From NCBI RefSeq assembly GCF_001434255.1, contig NZ_AZEY01000013.1, positions 1 to 57,401 on the forward strand: 57,401 bases of DNA, read 5' to 3'. This stretch comes from Lentilactobacillus diolivorans DSM 14421. GTDB lineage: Bacteria > Bacillota > Bacilli > Lactobacillales > Lactobacillaceae. The notes under the pieces were generated by a model, which saw only the letters and a program-made list of their open reading frames with translations, had not been told where the DNA came from and ran no database searches. Position numbers and translations under genes: made by a program. Position 1 is the stretch's first letter; every line of letters starts with the position of its first letter. Below are positions 53,492-57,401 of the stretch, piece by piece.

Positions 53492-55006
53492 ATGTCTCAA
53501 AGAAAAGTATATACTGATTATTTCTTCGATGAGCCGGCATATAACACTCATGACGGGGGATTTGTACCACTTGAGGAGCCTAAAACACCTCAACAAAAGC
53601 TAAAAGTTCCAGAGTTGCTGGAGCCTGATAGAGAAACCGATACAGATATGTATTATACGGTAATTGCGCAAACCGGGGAAGTTCAGCTATTACCAGGGGA
53701 AAAAACAAAAACCTGGGGATATAATACCAATCTGCTTGGCAAAACCATTCTTTTTAAAAAGGGGAAAATGATTCACATTACATTAAAGAATGAATTGCCC
53801 GAATTAACTACTTTCCATTGGCACGGCCTAAATGTTCCGGGTCCTGTTACTGATGGTGGCTGTCATGCACCTGTTTATCCAGGAAAAAGTACCCAGATTG
53901 AATTTAAATGTGACCAACCGGCAGCTACTTTATGGTTACATGCCCATCCATGTCCATCCACTGCCCAACATGTTTGGAAGGGACTTGCAACAGCCGTTGT
54001 TGTTAAAGATGATACTGAAGCCAAACTCCCCTTCCCAAGAAATTACGGTGTCGATGATATTCCACTTATTTTACAGGACCGACGCTTCCACGAGGATAAT
54101 CAATGGGATTATATGGCGGATTATGACCCAGACGGTGTCCAAGGACCAACTCCAATGATTAACGGTACCATTAACCCTTACTTCGATGTCACGACGCAGA
54201 AGCTCAGATTACGCATTCTGGACGGTGCTAATCGTCGTGAATGGCGCCTTCATTTTAGCGATGATTTAAAATTCACCCAGATTGCTTCCGATGGCGGCAC
54301 ATTACCAGAACCAGTTGATTTCACGCACTTAATGTTAACCTGTGCTGAACGGGCTGAAATTATTGTTGATTTTGGTAACTATCAACCTGGCGATGTCGTA
54401 ACTTTATTCTGCGATGATGTTCCAATTGTTCATTTCAGAATTCACGCCTTTAAACGTGACGACCGTCAACTACCGGACCATTTGGCCGATATCCCAGATC
54501 CTGATGTTACTCCGGATGCGCCTGTTCATAAAGTGGTGATGTCCGGAATGGATGAAGAAGTTGAAATGAATGGCAAGAAATTTGATATGCAACGAATTGA
54601 TGACAAACAAAAACTCGGAAATGTTGAATATTGGGACGTTTCTAATACTAACGACATGAGCAATGGCATGGTTCATCCATACCATATGCATGGAACTCAA
54701 TTCCGAGTCATCTCCAGAAACGGTCATGCACCATATCCAAACGAAAATGGATTGAAGGATACAGTCGGTGTCAATCCAGGTGAAACCGTTCGATTGAAAG
54801 TTTGGTTTGATCATCTTGGCGTTTATATGAACCATTGTCATATCATTGAACACGAAGATGGTGGCATGATGGCCCAATTTGAAGTTTATGATCCGGATCA
54901 TCCTAAGACTTACAAGTTAATGGATATGGATACTTTAATGAACGCATTTGCTAAAGAACGCGGCGTTAAAGTTGAAGACTTAAATATGCCAGGGATGGAT
55001 ATGTGA
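53492..55006 (+). CDS. Multicopper oxidase (laccase/CotA/SufI-like)
   Basis: This 504-residue three-cupredoxin enzyme oxidises phenols, amines or metal ions and reduces oxygen to water. All four copper motifs are intact: HWHG at 109-112, LHAHPC at 149-154, HPYHMHG at 395-401 and HCHIIEHEDGGMM at 448-460. The type-1 axial residue is probably Met460. There is no Sec or Tat signal, so it is likely cytoplasmic, as described for laccases of lactobacilli linked to biogenic-amine breakdown. The C-terminus is Met-rich (LNMPGMDM). GGATG precedes the ATG. It is monocistronic. Confidence 0.95.
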   Translation: MSQRKVYTDYFFDEPAYNTHDGGFVPLEEPKTPQQKLKVPELLEPDRETDTDMYYTVIAQTGEVQLLPGEKTKTWGYNTNLLGKTILFKKGKMIHITLKNELPELTTFHWHGLNVPGPVTDGGCHAPVYPGKSTQIEFKCDQPAATLWLHAHPCPSTAQHVWKGLATAVVVKDDTEAKLPFPRNYGVDDIPLILQDRRFHEDNQWDYMADYDPDGVQGPTPMINGTINPYFDVTTQKLRLRILDGANRREWRLHFSDDLKFTQIASDGGTLPEPVDFTHLMLTCAERAEIIVDFGNYQPGDVVTLFCDDVPIVHFRIHAFKRDDRQLPDHLADIPDPDVTPDAPVHKVVMSGMDEEVEMNGKKFDMQRIDDKQKLGNVEYWDVSNTNDMSNGMVHPYHMHGTQFRVISRNGHAPYPNENGLKDTVGVNPGETVRLKVWFDHLGVYMNHCHIIEHEDGGMMAQFEVYDPDHPKTYKLMDMDTLMNAFAKERGVKVEDLNMPGMDM

Positions 55007-55015
55007 CCTTAATTC

Positions 55016-55044
55016 TTGCAAAGACATTTTTGATATGATACTAT
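55016..55044 (+). promoter_or_regulatory. Promoter of the M-box leader
   Basis: TTGCAA (55016-55021), 17 bases, TACTAT (55039-55044) preceded by TG-A. Confidence 0.55.
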
Positions 55045-55065
55045 TAGCCATGGAATGAAAAAAGA

Positions 55066-55267
55066 ATAAAGCTGTTAGGTGAGGCTCCTATGTGGAAAAT
55101 GCTACTGCTCAGAAACGTCGAAAGACGCCAATGAGTCAGCTGTCCAAGTCAAAGTAAGGCTTGGACTAACGTAGCTGTTATTATAACTACATCACATAGT
55201 GCTAAAGCTCAACGACTGGCGAAAAGTATCGTAGTGTGTCCAGTCGTTAGCGGCTGGACACTTTTTA
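55066..55267 (+). promoter_or_regulatory. M-box (ykoK) magnesium riboswitch with terminator
   Basis: Conserved blocks are GTTAGGTGAGGCTCCTATGT (55073 on), GCTACTGCTCAGAAACGTCG, AAAGACGCCAATGAGTCAGC, and GGCTTGGACTAACGTAG. A terminator stem GTGTCCAG/CTGGACAC (55236-55261) precedes TTTTT. The alternative pairing AACGACTGG (55211-55219) with CCAGTCGTT (55240-55248) would be the antiterminator. High Mg should stop transcription. Confidence 0.95.
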
Positions 55268-55300
55268 TTCCAAATAAAATTTTTTGAAGAGGTGAGAGTT

Positions 55301-55393
55301 ATGACAAACGAATTTAAAGATCCTGGAGCGTCGAAGCATCAGTCTATTAAGGGAAAATTGGTTGTGGTAACTCTCTCACAACTTGAATTTTAA
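55301..55393 (+). pseudogene. 30-residue stub downstream of the M-box (decayed Mg-transport gene?)
   Basis: ATG at 55301 follows GAGGTGAGAGTT, a perfect ribosome site, and the frame reads MTNEFKDPGASKHQSIKGKL then VVVTLSQLEF before a TAA. An M-box nearly always controls a Mg transporter; here there is none for the next 580 bases, and the following gene is on the other strand. The stub is probably the N-terminus of the lost transporter. It might instead be a small functional peptide. The original family cannot be named from 30 residues. Confidence 0.6.
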
Positions 55394-55789
55394 TGAGAGA
55401 TTGTTATGATCGATTTTCCCAAAAGCAGTAATCCTTCGATTTATCTAAACGTATTATTTCTTGATTCATGGCTTTAGTGCCAAATGCATCACAAGAAAAT
55501 TCTCGTATTCGTTGGTTTAGATATTTCAAAATTTTTGGGAATTCGGTTAATGCAATTTCTCAGTGGTTTCGAACACTTAGGTACTGACGTACTTGTGCTC
55601 GATAGACTGTTTGCGGTCGAAAAACGCTTCACCTTTTAGGAAACTAATTGGGGAGAATGAATTAATCGTTCAACATTGCCAACACATAAAAACGGTAATA
55701 ATAGTAATCATGAGGGCGCGACCTCCAAGTATCTGGTGGAAACTGATTCTTGAAAAATGACTGCTATCTTATCGAACTAATAATATTAT
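55394..55789. other. Gene-free remnant after the M-box stub
   Basis: No convincing gene lies here. A 51-residue frame at 55484-55639 contains KKILVFVGLDISKFLGI, which vaguely recalls the N-terminus of IS110-type transposases, but has no ribosome site and ends early. The segment may be the scar of the deletion or insertion that removed the M-box target. Confidence 0.35.
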
Positions 55790-55826
55790 AAAACCGTCAA
55801 CGTAAATTCGTTGACGGTTTTTGTTT
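55790..55826 (+). terminator. Terminator hairpin
   Basis: AAAACCGTCAAC pairs with GTTGACGGTTTT around an eight-base loop, with T-rich sequence after it. It may be the surviving terminator of the lost M-box transcript. A second hairpin (GAAAGCAAATCAAC with GTTGATCTGCTTTC) lies at 55858-55903. Confidence 0.8.
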
Positions 55827-55975
55827 TATTCAAACTGAATATGCTGTTATAAATGAGAAAGCAAATCAACTTTTAAATCTACAATTGGTTGATCTGCTTT
55901 CTTATTTCAATTCTGAAATATCTGTTATTGGTAAATCAGCCCATTTACGATAAAAGCAATCTATTTTACAAGTTA

Positions 55976-57253
55976 CTATTTTTTGTACTGAGCAATGTAT
56001 TGTTTAGACTTTTCTTCATCAAATTCTTTTTCAGATTTTCCAATAACAACAGACGCAAGCGAATTACCTACCACATTAACAGCTGTTCGACCCATATCCA
56101 CAATTCGGTCAATCCCGGCAATGAAAGTTAATCCAGTTACAGGTACTCCAATGGTTGAAATTGTTGCCAGCAGGACAACAAAGGAAGCCCCCGGGACGCC
56201 AGCCATTCCCTTTGATGTCACCATCAAAACAACTAGTAATGTAATTTGCTGACCAATCGAAAGATTTATATGATAAGCTTGTGCCAAAAACAACGCCGCA
56301 ATTGATTGATAAATTGCTGAACCATCCAAGTTAAACGTATATCCAGTCGGAATAACGAATGAAACGATTCCTTGACTTGTCCCGAATTTATCCATTTTTT
56401 CGATCATCTTGGGAAGAACGGCTTCTGAACTCGCTGTTGAAAATGCAAGTAAGATTTCATTTTTGATCACTCTTAACAGATCGAAAATATTGAGACCAAA
56501 CAATTTGGCAACAATTCCCATAATGACTATCACAAAAAAGATCATGGTCGCATAGGCAATTGCTACAAAGTATCCCAATGGTATTAGTGCACTAATCCCC
56601 ATTTCAGCCAACGCGACACCGATTAATGCACAAACACCAATAGGTGCCGCATGCATTACCCAGTTGGTTACCCTAAACATGACTTCGGCAACAGCATTTA
56701 ATCCATCAATTAAGATCTTTCCTTTTTCACCAATGGCTGCAATTCCCAGCCCAAAGAAAACGGAGAAGAAAATAACCGGCATCATATCACCGTTAGCCAA
56801 CGATTTAAAAATGTTAGTTGGGATAATTCCTAATAATGTTTGCCAAATTCCCGAATGCTTTGCCGCTTTAGCCGTCGCCATATACTGACTAATATCTGAG
56901 CCATGTAGCGAATGAATATCAATTAATGTTCCTGGATGAAGCACATTGGCGACAATCATTCCTAAAGCAATTGCAACCGTCGTCATTAATTCAAAATAAA
57001 TTAACGTTTTCAAACCCACTCGGCCTAACTTCTTAATATCACCAATACTGGCAATTCCAACCGTTAAACACGAAACCACAATTGGTAAAACAATCATTTG
57101 AATTAAATTAATAAACATGGTTCCAATATTTTGCATCACCATAATTGCCATTTGGTTCTTATAAAAAATAATTCCAAAAAAGATTCCCAAAATTAAGCCA
57201 ATTAGAATTTGCCAACCCAGAGTTATTCGATATGCCTTATAGCGCCTCATCAT
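55976..57253 (-). CDS. Dicarboxylate/amino-acid:cation symporter (DAACS), copy 2
   Basis: This 425-residue transporter is of the glutamate/aspartate:proton or sodium family. It has the Ser-rich AFSTASSEAVLP loop and the substrate-site motif PTGYTFNLDGSAIYQ, the classical form seen in GltP/GltT/DctA, unlike copy 1. Eight helices and two re-entrant loops are visible. The start is ATG 57253 with AGGTGG just upstream, or a GTG six bases earlier with AAGGA. It lies directly after the 5S rRNA terminator on the same strand, with its likely promoter partly inside that terminator. Confidence 0.9.
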   Translation of the reverse strand: MMRRYKAYRITLGWQILIGLILGIFFGIIFYKNQMAIMVMQNIGTMFINLIQMIVLPIVVSCLTVGIASIGDIKKLGRVGLKTLIYFELMTTVAIALGMIVANVLHPGTLIDIHSLHGSDISQYMATAKAAKHSGIWQTLLGIIPTNIFKSLANGDMMPVIFFSVFFGLGIAAIGEKGKILIDGLNAVAEVMFRVTNWVMHAAPIGVCALIGVALAEMGISALIPLGYFVAIAYATMIFFVIVIMGIVAKLFGLNIFDLLRVIKNEILLAFSTASSEAVLPKMIEKMDKFGTSQGIVSFVIPTGYTFNLDGSAIYQSIAALFLAQAYHINLSIGQQITLLVVLMVTSKGMAGVPGASFVVLLATISTIGVPVTGLTFIAGIDRIVDMGRTAVNVVGNSLASVVIGKSEKEFDEEKSKQYIAQYKK

Positions 57254-57286
57254 TTCCACCTATTCCTTACAGATTTTAACTGTTTT

Positions 57287-57315
57287 ATTATAAAACAAAA
57301 GCCTTCGATAGTAAA
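57287..57315 (-). promoter_or_regulatory. Probable promoter of DAACS copy 2, overlapping the rRNA terminator
   Basis: On the minus strand TTTACT (57315-57310) in the terminator hairpin, 17 bases, then TATAAT (57292-57287). Confidence 0.45.
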
Positions 57316-57330
57316 AACTATCAAAGGCTT
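57297..57330 (-). terminator. Terminator of the rRNA operon
   Basis: GCCTTTGATAG pairs with CTATCGAAGGC (one mismatch) around TTTTTA, then TTTTGTTTT on the minus strand. It lies just past the 5S 3' end. Confidence 0.88.
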
Positions 57331-57341
57331 TCGATTACTTT

Positions 57342-57401
57342 GCGCGGCAACGTCCTACCCTCGCAGGGGGCGATCCCCCAACTACTCTTGGCGTGCAGAA
57401 G
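57342..57401 (-). rRNA. rrf: 5S ribosomal RNA, 3' half (cut by window edge)
   Basis: Read on the minus strand the segment contains AGAGTAGTTGGGGGATCGCC and CCCTGCGAGGGTAGGACGTT, close matches to the conserved 3' half of lactobacillar 5S rRNA (the first with one or two changes). About 60 of roughly 117 bases are inside the window. The rest of an rrn operon should lie to the right on the minus strand. Confidence 0.93.

Noticed and set aside
55484-55639. IS110 transposase fragment
   Set aside because: Only a VGLDISK-like string recalls the family; no ribosome site, no other transposase motif and no element ends were found, so it is mentioned only as a weak possibility.
1-57401. tRNA genes, prophage, plasmid origin or restriction/defence islands
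   Set aside because: None could be recognised on either strand; the window reads as ordinary chromosome apart from its intergenic repeats.

Overview
The window looks like chromosome of a heterofermentative member of the Lactobacillaceae, most likely the Lentilactobacillus (buchneri/kefiri) group or a close relative. The reasons are a moderately AT-rich Gram-positive sequence with strong Shine-Dalgarno sites and many TTG/GTG starts, and a complete set of phosphoketolase-pathway genes: glucose-6-phosphate dehydrogenase, 6-phosphogluconate dehydrogenase, phosphoketolase and bifunctional AdhE. T-box, M-box and TPP leaders and CcpA/Rex-type operators also fit a low-GC Firmicute. Species-level placement is inference.

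Layout. 1-6.8 kb: a HesB-like small protein, an NADPH:quinone-reductase-like enzyme, and a T-box-controlled cassette of two paralogous metallo-dipeptidase-type amidohydrolases flanking an orphan peptide-binding lipoprotein. 6.9-12.5 kb: a candidate small RNA, two small genes of unknown function, lipoate-protein ligase, a universal stress protein with an RluA pseudouridine synthase, and an amidase. 12.5-26.2 kb (mostly minus strand): phosphoketolase, a 14-TM efflux pump, a GntR/UTRA regulator, YbaK overlapping a HELSH membrane protein, an HD hydrolase, alanine dehydrogenase with an amino-acid permease, AdhE, and a DUF1836 regulator. 26.4-41.3 kb: two GT-C-like/YfhO membrane glycosylation proteins, a Lys/Ala/Thr-rich secreted protein, an Exp7-like P-type ATPase with an SMR transporter, an aldo/keto reductase, a CBS-domain membrane protein, orphan NrdI and an MFS exporter. 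41.5-46.3 kb: a secreted protein, zwf and gnd. 46.3-52.3 kb: signal peptidase I, thiE, and a TPP-riboswitch-controlled thiS-thiF-thiG operon that continues into an M20 amidohydrolase and a dicarboxylate/amino-acid symporter. 52.3-57.4 kb: an array of five stem-loops, two small unknown genes, a multicopper oxidase, an M-box Mg riboswitch whose target has been reduced to a 30-residue stub, a second DAACS symporter, and the 3' end of a minus-strand 5S rRNA, so an rrn operon lies just beyond the right edge.

How the genes work together. zwf and gnd make NADPH, CO2 and ribulose-5-phosphate; phosphoketolase splits xylulose-5-phosphate to acetyl-phosphate and glyceraldehyde-3-phosphate; AdhE reoxidises NADH by making ethanol. 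A Rex-like operator sits against the adhE promoter. Alanine dehydrogenase, the T-box peptide-hydrolysis cassette, the amidase and the M20 hydrolase indicate active amino-acid and peptide scavenging.

The most unusual material is between the genes. There is a family of very long palindromes (about 95-113 bp) lying at or just after the stop codons of three minus-strand genes. Both arms differ between copies in matching ways, and one copy has a 94-bp left half repeated three times. They are interleaved with a second dispersed repeat family. Other points are an independent-looking small RNA with its own promoter and terminator, and the decayed M-box target.
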